Positions 42,249 to 50,280 of a stretch of 50,942 bases of DNA are shown here, in pieces. Location: the NCBI RefSeq assembly GCF_030398385.1, contig NZ_JAOAOQ010000040.1, positions 1 through 50,942 on the forward strand, given 5' to 3'. Position 1 is the stretch's first letter, and every line of letters begins with the position of its first letter. The position numbers and the translations under genes are program-made. Below the pieces are notes generated by a model. It ran no database searches. It was not told the origin of the DNA and was given only the letters and a program-made list of their open reading frames with translations. Source of the stretch: Aquibium sp. ELW1220. GTDB lineage: Bacteria > Pseudomonadota > Alphaproteobacteria > Rhizobiales > Rhizobiaceae.

Positions 42249-43767
42249 CCGACCGGTGTTCCATCAGCCTGTCCTCGTCGCCGACATAGTGCGGCGTGCC
42301 GGTGAGAACGCCGTTGAAGTCGGTCAGCCCGTTGCCGACCCGGATGCCGCCACCGTCGATCAGCAGTTCGCGGATGACGTCCTCGTGCGCGCCGCCGCGG
42401 TTCTTCAGAACCGACATCGCCTTGCGGATGCGGCCCCTGGCCTCGAAGAAGCGGAACAGCATCACCACGTCGGCGATGTAGGAGATGTTCACGTGGCTGC
42501 TCGTCATCGAGCCCACCAGCCCCGATTGCGGGTTGATCAGCAGCGTCAGCACGCCTTCCTGGCTGAGATAGGACAGGAGTTCGTGCAGCTGCAGCAGGAG
42601 CTGCTTTTCCTGCGGCATGGAGGTCAGGTATCCGTTCATGCTGTCGAGCACGATCACGCGCACGCCGCGCGTCTCCACCTCCTGGCGGACCATCCAGGCG
42701 AAGTGGCCGGGCGTGATGTCGGCCGGGTCCACCTGCACGATCTTCAGGAGCCCGCTGTCCAGATAGGGCTGCGGATCCTGGTTCATCGCCCGGGCGCGCG
42801 CCATCAGCGTGCCGATCCGCTCGTCGAATTCGTAGACCGTCGCCGGCTCGCCGCGGGCGCAGGCCGCCAGCGCGTAGCTGAAGGCCACCGTCGTCTTGCC
42901 GCTGCCGGCGGGGCCGGTCAGGAGCACGCTCGTCCCGCGCATCGGGCCGCCCTCCATCAGCCCGTCCAGCGTGGCGATGCCGCTGCCCACCCGTTCGCCG
43001 GAAAAGGGCCTGCCGTGCTGCGACGCGATCAGGCTTGGAAACACCCGCAGCTTGCCGGTCTCGATGGTCATGTCGTGATAGCCGGCCGAGAAGCGGATGC
43101 CGCGCATCTTCTGCACCTGGCAGCGCCGGCGCGCCGCGCCGAAGTCCAGCGTGTCGCGCTCCAGCGTCACCACGCCATGGGCGATCGAGTGCAGGTGGTT
43201 GTCGCGCCCGCCGGCGCTGGTGGTCATGTCGTCGACCAAAAGCACGGTGATCGCCTTGCCCGAGAAATACTGTTTCAGGCCCAGCACCTGGCGGCGGTAG
43301 CGCAGCGAATCCTGCGCCAGCAGCCGCAGTTCGGACAGGCTGTCGAAGACCAGCCGCGTCGGCCGCACCGCCTCCACCCGTTCCATGATCATGTCGACGG
43401 TCGCCGACAGCTCCACCTCCCAGGGGTGCAGGATCGTCTGTTCCCGCCCGTCGCCCAGGATCTCCTGCACCGCCGACAGCTCGAACAGTTCGATGCTGTC
43501 GAGATCCCAGCCATGCGACATCGCGATCGCCGACAGCTCGTCGCGGGTTTCCGACAGGGTGATGTACAGGCAGCGCTCGCCGCGCGCGGCACCTTCGAAC
43601 AGGAACTGCAGCGCCAGCGTCGTCTTGCCGGATCCGGGCGCGCCTTCGACGAGATAGACCCGGGCCGGCGTCAGCCCGCCGCCCAGGACGATGTCCAGGC
43701 CTTCGGTGCCGGTGGAGATCCGCGGATCATGCGGGTTCACGGCCTCGGGAACATCGGGCTTCGGCAT
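42232..43767 (-). CDS. KaiC-like two-domain RecA-family ATPase
   Basis: 511 aa, close to cyanobacterial KaiC in length, with two RecA/KaiC domains. Walker A motifs are GAPGSGKTT (42-50) and GPAGSGKTT (285-293); Walker-B-type strands are LVFDSL (139-144) and VIVLDSM (371-377). At the first-domain acidic pair of KaiC only one residue is kept (LSET, 71-74), and at the second it is Asp-Glu (FDER, 314-317). Where KaiC is phosphorylated on Ser-Thr, this protein has Ser429-Tyr430 (NISYIADVVML). There is no kaiA or kaiB nearby. The coupled HWE kinase suggests a signalling module outside the clock. Alignment was by eye. Confidence 0.9.
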   Translation of the reverse strand: MPKPDVPEAVNPHDPRISTGTEGLDIVLGGGLTPARVYLVEGAPGSGKTTLALQFLFEGAARGERCLYITLSETRDELSAIAMSHGWDLDSIELFELSAVQEILGDGREQTILHPWEVELSATVDMIMERVEAVRPTRLVFDSLSELRLLAQDSLRYRRQVLGLKQYFSGKAITVLLVDDMTTSAGGRDNHLHSIAHGVVTLERDTLDFGAARRRCQVQKMRGIRFSAGYHDMTIETGKLRVFPSLIASQHGRPFSGERVGSGIATLDGLMEGGPMRGTSVLLTGPAGSGKTTVAFSYALAACARGEPATVYEFDERIGTLMARARAMNQDPQPYLDSGLLKIVQVDPADITPGHFAWMVRQEVETRGVRVIVLDSMNGYLTSMPQEKQLLLQLHELLSYLSQEGVLTLLINPQSGLVGSMTSSHVNISYIADVVMLFRFFEARGRIRKAMSVLKNRGGAHEDVIRELLIDGGGIRVGNGLTDFNGVLTGTPHYVGDEDRLMEHRSDAAAE

Positions 43768-44128
43768 GTGTTGGGACGGCGTGATGAGGGCGGCTCCATG
43801 CTGTCCGGTCCGGCCGTCGGTGCGACGGTCCGGTCCGCTGGGTTGGTTTCGGCCGGCCGGTCATTGTCTGGTCCGGGTCGGCCTTCCTTCCGATCCGACG
43901 GCGCCAGCACCGTCCGATCCGTCCCATAATGCCGCCGCCCGCCCCGGGTTCCCTTGCCCGGCGGCGCCCGGGCGAGCGCGCAGCCGGCGGCTGCGGGCGT
44001 CCCCTGCACGGCGCATCATCCCGCGCCGGCCGCCGTCCCCGCGGTCCGGCCACGGGACGGTCTAGCGGCGATGTGAACGTCCCCCGTCGCCCCTCGATGC
44101 GCGAGGAGCGGTCGTCGGGCCGGGTCGT
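43768..44128. other. 361-bp intergenic region upstream of the KaiC-like gene
   Basis: A very GC-rich stretch with several CGGTCCG/CGGACCG-like words and no convincing gene in any frame. It should hold the promoter of the kaiC-kinase pair (minus strand) and the 3' end of the preceding hydrolase gene. No -10/-35 or terminator stood out. Confidence 0.5.
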
Positions 44129-45046
44129 TCAGCTGAAGCGGCAGCGCTGGAGGAAGGGCAGCAGCACGCGCAGCACCTCGTCGGGCGCGCGTTCTGGCAT
44201 CAGATGTCCGCCGCCGACGGAAGCGCCGGATACGTCGTCGGCCCAGGCGCGCCATGCCGCGAGCGGATCGCCGCCGTCGGCGCCCGCCGGCCAGCAGTAC
44301 AGGACCGGGCATGCGATCCTGCGTCCGGCCGCCCGGTCGGCGCGTTCGTGCTCGACATCGATGCCGAGCCCGACGCCGTAGTCGGCAAACATCGCGCTGC
44401 GCCGGCCGGAACGAGCGATGGCGGCGTGGTAATCCGCCACCGCGCGGGCATCGAGCAGGCCTTGTCCACCCGCCAACTGCCCGAGCATATGGTCGAGATA
44501 GGCGCCCGGATCGGGGCCGAGCAGGCGCTCCAGCAGGTCGGGCGGCTGCGTGAAGAAGAACCAGTGCGGCCCGCGCAGTCCCCGCTGTCCGTCGATACCG
44601 TCCCAGATGTCGAGTGTCGGCACGACGGTCAGCGAGGCGTATCCCGCGACGCGCTGCGGGACATCGAGCGCCAGCCGGTATCCCGCCCGCGCGCCGCGAT
44701 CATGCCCGACGACCGCGTATCGCGCGTGCCCCAGACTGTCCATGAGCGCGTCGATGCAGGCGGCGATGGTCCGGCGCGGCGGTTCCCGCGCCACGTCGGC
44801 GCCCGCAGCCGGCTCGCTCTGGCCGTAGCCGGGCAGGTCCGGCACGACGACCCGGTAGCCCGAGGCGGCGAGCACCGGTGCGATGCGGTGCCAGGCGGCG
44901 AGCGTCTGCGGCCAGCCATGCAGCAACACCACCGCCGGCCCCTGCCCTCCCTGGAGGACCCGCAGCAGCGTGCCGTCCGGCAGGCGCAGGCGCTGCTCGG
45001 CAAAGCCCGCAAACAGGGCCTCCATGTCGGTGAGCGGCGGCTGCAT
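44129..45046 (-). CDS. Alpha/beta hydrolase of the haloacetate dehalogenase/epoxide hydrolase type
   Basis: 305 aa without a signal peptide. The oxyanion strand VVLLHGWPQTLAAWHRIAPVL and PDLPGYGQSEP are followed by the nucleophile elbow VVGHDRGARAGYRLALDVPQRV, with Asp as nucleophile and two Arg in the positions that bind the carboxylate in fluoroacetate dehalogenase. GPHWFFFTQPP supplies the His-Trp of the halide site, and GGGHLMPERAPDEVLRVLLPFL the late catalytic His. The whole pattern favours a haloacetate-dehalogenase-like enzyme, but epoxide hydrolases share most of it. It stands alone between the KaiC and PBP regions. Confidence 0.85.
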   Translation of the reverse strand: MQPPLTDMEALFAGFAEQRLRLPDGTLLRVLQGGQGPAVVLLHGWPQTLAAWHRIAPVLAASGYRVVVPDLPGYGQSEPAAGADVAREPPRRTIAACIDALMDSLGHARYAVVGHDRGARAGYRLALDVPQRVAGYASLTVVPTLDIWDGIDGQRGLRGPHWFFFTQPPDLLERLLGPDPGAYLDHMLGQLAGGQGLLDARAVADYHAAIARSGRRSAMFADYGVGLGIDVEHERADRAAGRRIACPVLYCWPAGADGGDPLAAWRAWADDVSGASVGGGHLMPERAPDEVLRVLLPFLQRCRFS

Positions 45047-45306
45047 GGCTAGCCCCGCCAGAGGATCGGCCGCGAGCCGCCTGCCGCCTCATCGCGGCGG
45101 TCGGGACCGGTCGGGCCGGGCCGGGCCGCCTGCGTGACGTCGCTCATTGCTGCCACTCCATGGCCCGCTTCACTCGCGGCCCAGCTTGTCCCATATCTCG
45201 ACCGCGCTCAAGGTACACTCGCCACCGAAGCACGATCCCGCCCACGCGCGCCCCGCCATGTGTCCACCGACACAGCGATTTCAATCCCGGCAAGCTCGGA
45301 GACGAC

Positions 45307-45546
45307 GTGTTGATTTCGGCGCTTCTCAGGGCGGTGGATGGCGTTCCCTCCGGCGTCGGGACTTTCCTCTTCAAGGACGTGGCGCCAGGACCGGCGAGCC
45401 CTCGCAGCGGCCTGGCGATCTCCGCGGCTCACGCCCGCATCGAGAGAGCGGCCGAGCGGCTGGCGCGGCAACGCAGGCAGAAAGTACATCGCGTTTCGCT
45501 CGAGGAGCATCGTGGTAAAGTACACGTGCGGGTGCAGCTTTCCTGA
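45307..45546 (+). CDS. Possible small basic protein of unknown function
   Basis: 79 aa from GTG 45307, which has GGAG six bases upstream. It starts LISALLRAVDGVPSGVGTFL and ends in a basic helical stretch (HARIERAAERLARQRRQKVHRV) plus HRGKVHVRVQLS. The frame stays open upstream to 45160, but that sequence looks non-coding. No family was recognised. Support is limited to the ribosome-binding site and a protein-like composition. Confidence 0.3.
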   Translation: MLISALLRAVDGVPSGVGTFLFKDVAPGPASPRSGLAISAAHARIERAAERLARQRRQKVHRVSLEEHRGKVHVRVQLS

Positions 45547-45721
45547 GAATTCCCCTTTCCCGGCTCGATCCCTGCGATGCATTGACGAGGCGATGTAACT
45601 GTCCTCTCCTGTCTCCCCCCTTGCCCGCGCCCCCGGTCCGGTGCATGAATGGCGGCCGCCCGAAATTCGCCCGCATCCCGGCACAGAACCCGTTTCCAGG
45701 GACGTCGAACCGCCACAGGCC

Positions 45722-47875
45722 ATGGAAAACCCGTTCGAACCGAAAGACCCGCGGACGCCGCGTGCCGCCAGGCTGCTCGAGATCGATGCCTGGCTCGATT
45801 CCACCCTCTATGACGCCGGCTTCTTCCTGCGCGACCGCTGGGAGCGCATCACCGTGTTCTTCCGCCGCTTCCGCGTCTACGGCCTGCAGCGGGCGGTGGT
45901 GGAAGTGGCTTCGGAGGGGCTGACGCTGGGGGCCGCCGGATCGGTGGTGCTGCTGGCGCTCGCCATGCCGGCCTTCGAGGAGACGGCCGGCGACTGGCGC
46001 GCTCAGGCCGATTTCGCCGTCACCTTCCTCGACCGCAACGGCACCGAGATCGGCCAGCGCGGGCTGATCCAGCGCGATTCGGTGCCGGTGGACGAGATGC
46101 CGGACGTGGTGATCAAGTCGGTGCTGGCCACCGAGGACCGGCGCTTCTTTGCACACTGGGGCATCGACTTCCTCGGCCTCGCCCGCGCCATGACCGAGAA
46201 CGTCCGGGCCAATTCCGTCGTCCAGGGCGGCTCCACCATCACCCAGCAGCTGGCCAAGAACCTGTTTTTGACCAACGAGCGCACGCTGGAGCGCAAGGTC
46301 AAGGAGGCGTTCCTGGCCGTCTGGCTGGAGATGAACCTCTCCAAGAAGGAGATCCTCCAGCTCTATCTCGACCGCGCCTACATGGGCGGCGGCACCTTCG
46401 GCATCACGGCCGCCACCGACTTCTATTTCGGCAAGGGCATCAAGGACGTGACGCTGGCCGAGGCGGCGATGCTCGCCGGCCTGTTCAAGGCGCCGGCGCG
46501 CTATGCGCCGCACATCGACCTGCCGGCGGCGCGCGCCCGCGCCAACCAGGTTTTGACCAACATGGTCGAGGCGGGCTTCCTCACCGAGGGGCAGGTGCTG
46601 GCCGCGCGGCGGCAGCCGGCCGCCGTGGTCGACCGCGACGGCGCCAAGAATCCCGACTATTTCCTCGACTGGGCCTTCGAGGAGGTCAAGCGCATCGCCC
46701 AGCGCATGCCTGGCCACTCGCTGGTGGCGCGCACGACGCTCGACCTCGGCATCCAGGCGGCGGCGGAGGAGGCGCTCGAATTCCACCTGCGCCAGCACGG
46801 CAAGGAATACGGCGTCAAGCAGGGCGCCATCGTGGTCCTCGACAGCGAGGGTTCGGTGCGGGCGCTGGTGGGCGGGCGCGACTACGGGCTGTCGCAGTTC
46901 AACCGCGCCACCTCGGCGCAGCGGCAGACCGGCTCGTCCTTCAAGCCCTATGTCTACGCCACCGCCATGGAGAAAGGGTTCACGCCCGACAGCGTCATCT
47001 CCGACGCGCCGATCACCTGGGGCGCTTGGTCGCCGAAGAACTACACGCGCGGCTATTCGGGCCGCATGACCCTGTCGACGGCGCTGATCAAGTCGATCAA
47101 CACCGTGCCGGTGCGTCTCGCCAAGGAGCATCTGTCGATCCCGCCGATCAAGAAGCTGACCGAGGAGATGGGCGTGGAGAGCCCGGTGTTCTCCGACAAG
47201 ACGATGGTGCTCGGCACCTCGGGCATGACGGTGATGGACCAGGCGACGGGCTACAGCGTCTTCGCCAATGGCGGCTATGCCGGCACCCGGCACGGCATCG
47301 TGCAGCTCGTCACCCATGCAGGCGACGTGGTGTGGGACTGGCGCCGCGACGCACCGCCGCCGAAGCGCGTGCTGTCGGAGCAGGCGGTCGCCTCCATGAA
47401 CCAGATCCTCGTCCAGATTCCCGAAATCGGCACCGCCCGCCGCGCCGCGCTGCAGGGCATCCGCAGCGCCGGCAAGACCGGGACGACGCAGGCCTACAAG
47501 GATGCGTGGTATGTCGGTTTCACCGGCAACTACACCGGCGCCGTCTGGCTCGGAAACGACGAATTCACGCCCACCCGCAACATGACCGGCGGCTCGCTGC
47601 CGGCCATGACCTGGCAGCGCCTGATGACCGCCGCCCACCAGGGCGTCGAGCTGAAGCCGATCCCCTACATCGAAAAGCCGTTCCTCGACGAGAACGGCAA
47701 GCAGACGGATGCGCCCGTCGTCGCCGAGGGCGCGTCGGAGGGCGACGAGGCCGGCGAACGCGTGCCGGTGCTGTCGGCGCGGACGGCCGCGCTGCTGCGC
47801 GCCATGTCGGACCTCTTCCGCGATTCGCCGAAGCTCTCGGCGGCCGGCGAGAGCGAAACCCTTTCCTCGCTTTGA
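45722..47875 (+). CDS. Class A penicillin-binding protein (PBP1A type)
   Basis: 717 aa from ATG 45722. A cytoplasmic N-terminus and one membrane anchor (LTLGAAGSVVLLALAM, about 67-82) precede a GT51 transglycosylase domain with catalytic Glu138 (ATEDRRFFAHWGIDF), QGGSTITQQLAKN and the ERKVKEAFLAVWLE stretch. The transpeptidase domain has SxxK (S405-SFK408), SxN (S458-I-N460) and KTG (585-587). It polymerises glycan strands and cross-links peptidoglycan. All motifs are intact. The start at 45641 would add a leader without support. It heads a short run with the DUF1214/DUF1254 pair, 46 bp away. Confidence 0.95.
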   Translation: MENPFEPKDPRTPRAARLLEIDAWLDSTLYDAGFFLRDRWERITVFFRRFRVYGLQRAVVEVASEGLTLGAAGSVVLLALAMPAFEETAGDWRAQADFAVTFLDRNGTEIGQRGLIQRDSVPVDEMPDVVIKSVLATEDRRFFAHWGIDFLGLARAMTENVRANSVVQGGSTITQQLAKNLFLTNERTLERKVKEAFLAVWLEMNLSKKEILQLYLDRAYMGGGTFGITAATDFYFGKGIKDVTLAEAAMLAGLFKAPARYAPHIDLPAARARANQVLTNMVEAGFLTEGQVLAARRQPAAVVDRDGAKNPDYFLDWAFEEVKRIAQRMPGHSLVARTTLDLGIQAAAEEALEFHLRQHGKEYGVKQGAIVVLDSEGSVRALVGGRDYGLSQFNRATSAQRQTGSSFKPYVYATAMEKGFTPDSVISDAPITWGAWSPKNYTRGYSGRMTLSTALIKSINTVPVRLAKEHLSIPPIKKLTEEMGVESPVFSDKTMVLGTSGMTVMDQATGYSVFANGGYAGTRHGIVQLVTHAGDVVWDWRRDAPPPKRVLSEQAVASMNQILVQIPEIGTARRAALQGIRSAGKTGTTQAYKDAWYVGFTGNYTGAVWLGNDEFTPTRNMTGGSLPAMTWQRLMTAAHQGVELKPIPYIEKPFLDENGKQTDAPVVAEGASEGDEAGERVPVLSARTAALLRAMSDLFRDSPKLSAAGESETLSSL

Positions 47876-47921
47876 CCGGCAGGCCGTCGATGCGCAGTGC
47901 ACCCGCCGGGCGAGCCGAACG

Positions 47922-48503
47922 ATGATGCGACTGGTGTCGTCCGTCGGCCTCGTCTTCATCCTCGCCATCGGCGGTGGCGCTGCGTCGGTGCATGTCGCGC
48001 TCGATCGTCTCGCCGGCTTCGACGGCCTGACGGTCGGCCCGTGGATCGCCTTCCCGAACCGCGGCACGCCGGGCGCGGACCCCTATTCCAAGGCGCGTTT
48101 CTCGCGCAATGCCGAACTGCCGCTGGGCAAGGCCGAGGGCCTGGCCTTCCTGGCGGCTGCCGATTCGGCCGGCGAGCCGCTGCGGCGGGCCTGCAGCTAC
48201 CGGATCGAGGGCCGGCTGCCCGCGGCACGGTTCTGGACGCTCTATCCGTCGGACGCGCAGGCCAGGCCGCTGCCGGCGCAGAAGCTGCGCTGGCCGGGGC
48301 TGCATTCGATGCAGGTCCTGCGCCGGGCCGACAATTCCTTCGAGATCGTGGCCAGCCCCGCACCGCATCCGGGCAACTGGCTGTCCACCGGCGGCGCCGG
48401 CACGATGAACCTCGTCCTCACGCTCTACGATGCGCCCGCACTCGGCAATCCGGATGCCGCCGAGGTGGAACTGCCCCTGATCTACCGGACCGGCTGCGAA
48501 TGA
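47922..48503 (+). CDS. DUF1214 domain protein with N-terminal anchor
   Basis: 193 aa. An N-terminal hydrophobic segment (LVSSVGLVFILAIGGGAASVHVAL) is followed by WIAFPNRGTPGADPYSKARFSRNAELPLGKAEGLAFLA, the core of the DUF1214 family, and FWTLYPSDAQARPL. The rest is a beta-rich periplasmic domain. DUF1214 and DUF1254 occur together in many alphaproteobacteria; no activity is established. ATG 47922 is chosen (a second ATG follows directly); it starts 46 bp after the PBP gene and its stop overlaps the DUF1254 start. Confidence 0.88.
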   Translation: MMRLVSSVGLVFILAIGGGAASVHVALDRLAGFDGLTVGPWIAFPNRGTPGADPYSKARFSRNAELPLGKAEGLAFLAAADSAGEPLRRACSYRIEGRLPAARFWTLYPSDAQARPLPAQKLRWPGLHSMQVLRRADNSFEIVASPAPHPGNWLSTGGAGTMNLVLTLYDAPALGNPDAAEVELPLIYRTGCE

Positions 48504-49042
48504 CGCGGGCCTTCCACATCCTCGTCCTCGGCGTCGTCGGCGCGGCCATCGTCCACATCGCCATCCTGATGCTGCTGCCGGTCCTGTCGGAGCGCGACGC
48601 CTGGGCGCGGCTGGCCTCGCAGGGCGACCTGCGCCAGCCGGTCAGGCTCGAGCCGTCCGTCGAGGGATCGCCGGTGCCGCTGGCCGATCCGTTCTTCCTG
48701 GGCGGCGGGTGCCGCTTCGACCTGCACCAGCACGGCGTCCTGCATGTCACCGCCGGCGCCGGCGCGCCGTTCTGGTCGGTGTCGGTCTACGACCGGCGCG
48801 GCTACAACCTCTACTCCTTCAACGACCGCACGGCCGCGGGCGGGCGGCTCGATCTCGCCGTCGCCACCTCCGCCCAGCTGACCGAGCTGCGCCGCGAGCT
48901 TCCCGATGCGCTGGCGCGGTCGATCTTCGTGGAGGTGGACAATCCGCAGGGCATCGTCGTCGTGCGCGCCTTCCGGCCCGATCCGACCTTCGAACCCGTC
49001 GTGGAGCGCTTCCTCGGGTCGATAGCCTGCGAGGCGGTGTGA
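48500..49042 (+). CDS. DUF1254 domain protein
   Basis: 180 aa with an N-terminal membrane helix (AFHILVLGVVGAAIVHIAILMLLPV) and a periplasmic domain of the DUF1254 type (DPFFLGGGCRFDLHQHGVLHVTAGAGAPFWSVSVYDRRGYNLYSFNDR). ATG 48500 overlaps the DUF1214 stop as ATGA, so the pair is translationally coupled and probably works as a unit. The function of the pair is unknown; the upstream PBP gene hints at an envelope role. Confidence 0.88.
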   Translation: MTRAFHILVLGVVGAAIVHIAILMLLPVLSERDAWARLASQGDLRQPVRLEPSVEGSPVPLADPFFLGGGCRFDLHQHGVLHVTAGAGAPFWSVSVYDRRGYNLYSFNDRTAAGGRLDLAVATSAQLTELRRELPDALARSIFVEVDNPQGIVVVRAFRPDPTFEPVVERFLGSIACEAV

Positions 49043-49174
49043 CGGACGATAAACCGTCTTTCGTTGCGAAACGGCACAGGACGCTGTATAGACGGCGCGA
49101 TTTCCCATTATTCGGTGGCTCAATCCACCGCCCGCGCAGGGATGCGCGGCGAACGAAGAGGAGTATCTTCAGTC

Positions 49175-49870
49175 ATGGCCAACCAGCTCTTGATGCCCAA
49201 GGCGACCGCCGTGTGGCTGGTCGACAATACCGCCATGTCCTTCGAGCAGATCGCCTTCTTCTGCCACCTCCATCCGCTGGAGGTGCGCGCCATAGCCGAC
49301 GGCGAGGCGGCGCAGGGCATCAAGGGCCAGGATCCGGTAATGACCGGCCAGCTGTCGCGCGAGGAGATCGCCAAGGCCGAGGCCGACCCGAACTACCGGC
49401 CGCGGCTGTCGGAGCCGAAGGTCCGCATCCCCGAATCGAAGCGCAAGGGGCCGCGCTACACGCCGCTGTCGAAGCGCCAGGACCGGCCGAACGCCATCCT
49501 GTGGCTGGTGCGCAACCACCCCGAGCTGAAGGACGCGCAGATCTCGCGCCTCGTCGGCACCACCAAGTCGACCATCGAGCAGATCCGCGAGCGCAAGCAC
49601 TGGAACTCGGCCAACCTCGCGCCGATGGATCCGGTGACGCTCGGGCTCTGCTCGCAGATCGATCTCGATCTCGAGGTGCAGCGCGCCTCGCGCGGGCTCC
49701 CGCCGCAGGCGGCTTCCGGCGACACGCTCCTGCCCGCCTCGATGACCGAGACGCTGGAGGTGCGCCGTCCCGCCGAGCCGGAGGGCGAGAAGGAACTCGA
49801 CGCCAGCGCCGTCTTCGCCAAGCTCACCTCGCTGAAGCGCACCCGCACCGACGACGAAGACGAGGACTGA
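49175..49870 (+). CDS. trcR: DUF1013 family protein, TrcR-type cell-cycle transcription regulator
   Basis: 231 aa. The MANQLLMPKATAVWLVDNTAMSFEQIAFFCHLHPLEVRAIADGE opening is the strongly conserved DUF1013 start, and the NAILWLVRNHPELKDAQISRLVGTTKSTIEQIRERKHWNSANL part looks like a helix-turn-helix. The tail is acidic (DDEDED). DUF1013 is specific to alphaproteobacteria and is annotated as the cell-cycle transcriptional regulator TrcR. GAGGAG lies 11 bp upstream of the chosen ATG. It stands as a single gene after a 132-bp gap. Confidence 0.92.
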   Translation: MANQLLMPKATAVWLVDNTAMSFEQIAFFCHLHPLEVRAIADGEAAQGIKGQDPVMTGQLSREEIAKAEADPNYRPRLSEPKVRIPESKRKGPRYTPLSKRQDRPNAILWLVRNHPELKDAQISRLVGTTKSTIEQIRERKHWNSANLAPMDPVTLGLCSQIDLDLEVQRASRGLPPQAASGDTLLPASMTETLEVRRPAEPEGEKELDASAVFAKLTSLKRTRTDDEDED

Positions 49871-49893
49871 TCGTCTCGTCGGCGCCCTCGCGT

Positions 49894-50085
49894 TCAGCGA
49901 GGCTCGGCCGTGCCCTTGCGCGCGGCCGCCCGCCTGCCCTGCGGCGTTCCGCGCGTGGGCGGGGGCGGGGTGACGCGCTCGTAGCGTACGCCGGGGAAGA
50001 TGACGATGGCGGCCGGCTCGTCCGGCCGCGGGCGCGCGGCGCGCGATGCCGCGCTGGCCGGCGTGAAGATCAGGATGTTGGTCAT
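49894..50085 (-). CDS. Small conserved hypothetical protein (IVIFPGVRYER motif)
   Basis: 63 aa: MTNILIFTPASAASRAARP, then AAIVIFPGVRYERV and a basic, Pro-rich tail. The IVIFPGVRYER-type motif recurs in small rhizobial proteins, from memory, of unknown function. GGAG lies close to the ATG. It is convergent with trcR and divergent from the DUF2336 gene, with a CtrA-box-like sequence in the shared upstream region. Confidence 0.6.
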   Translation of the reverse strand: MTNILIFTPASAASRAARPRPDEPAAIVIFPGVRYERVTPPPPTRGTPQGRRAAARKGTAEPR

Positions 50086-50159
50086 GGCTCCGGCGATCCC
50101 TGGTCGATGCACGCGGGTACGCTTACGAACGATGTGCCGACACACTGCCGCCCACAGGG

Positions 50160-50174
50160 TTAACAGCTCGCTAA
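50160..50174. promoter_or_regulatory. CtrA-box-like sequence
   Basis: TTAA-CAGCTCG-CTAA resembles the CtrA recognition element TTAA-N7-TTAA with one mismatch. It lies between the divergent small gene and the DUF2336 gene. A match of this length can occur by chance. Confidence 0.3.
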
Positions 50175-50280
50175 CACATTGCCGCTAATGCTGTCGGATG
50201 GAAGCGCCGGAGGGGAAGAGACGGCATGCCGTCTCGCCCGACCGCCGGCGCAGCGTTCGTGTCAGGCGTCAGGCGTAGCA

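Noticed and set aside
42232-43767. A circadian clock locus
   Set aside because: Only a KaiC homologue is present; kaiA and kaiB are absent and the phosphosite differs, so a clock role is not supported.
43768-44128. Open frames in the intergenic region upstream of the KaiC-like gene
   Set aside because: They are Arg/Pro-rich chance frames in GC-rich DNA without ribosome-binding sites or family patterns.
45371-48067. A long minus-strand open frame opposite the PBP gene
   Set aside because: The plus-strand PBP has all catalytic motifs; the antisense product is His/Arg/Gly-rich and shows no domain.
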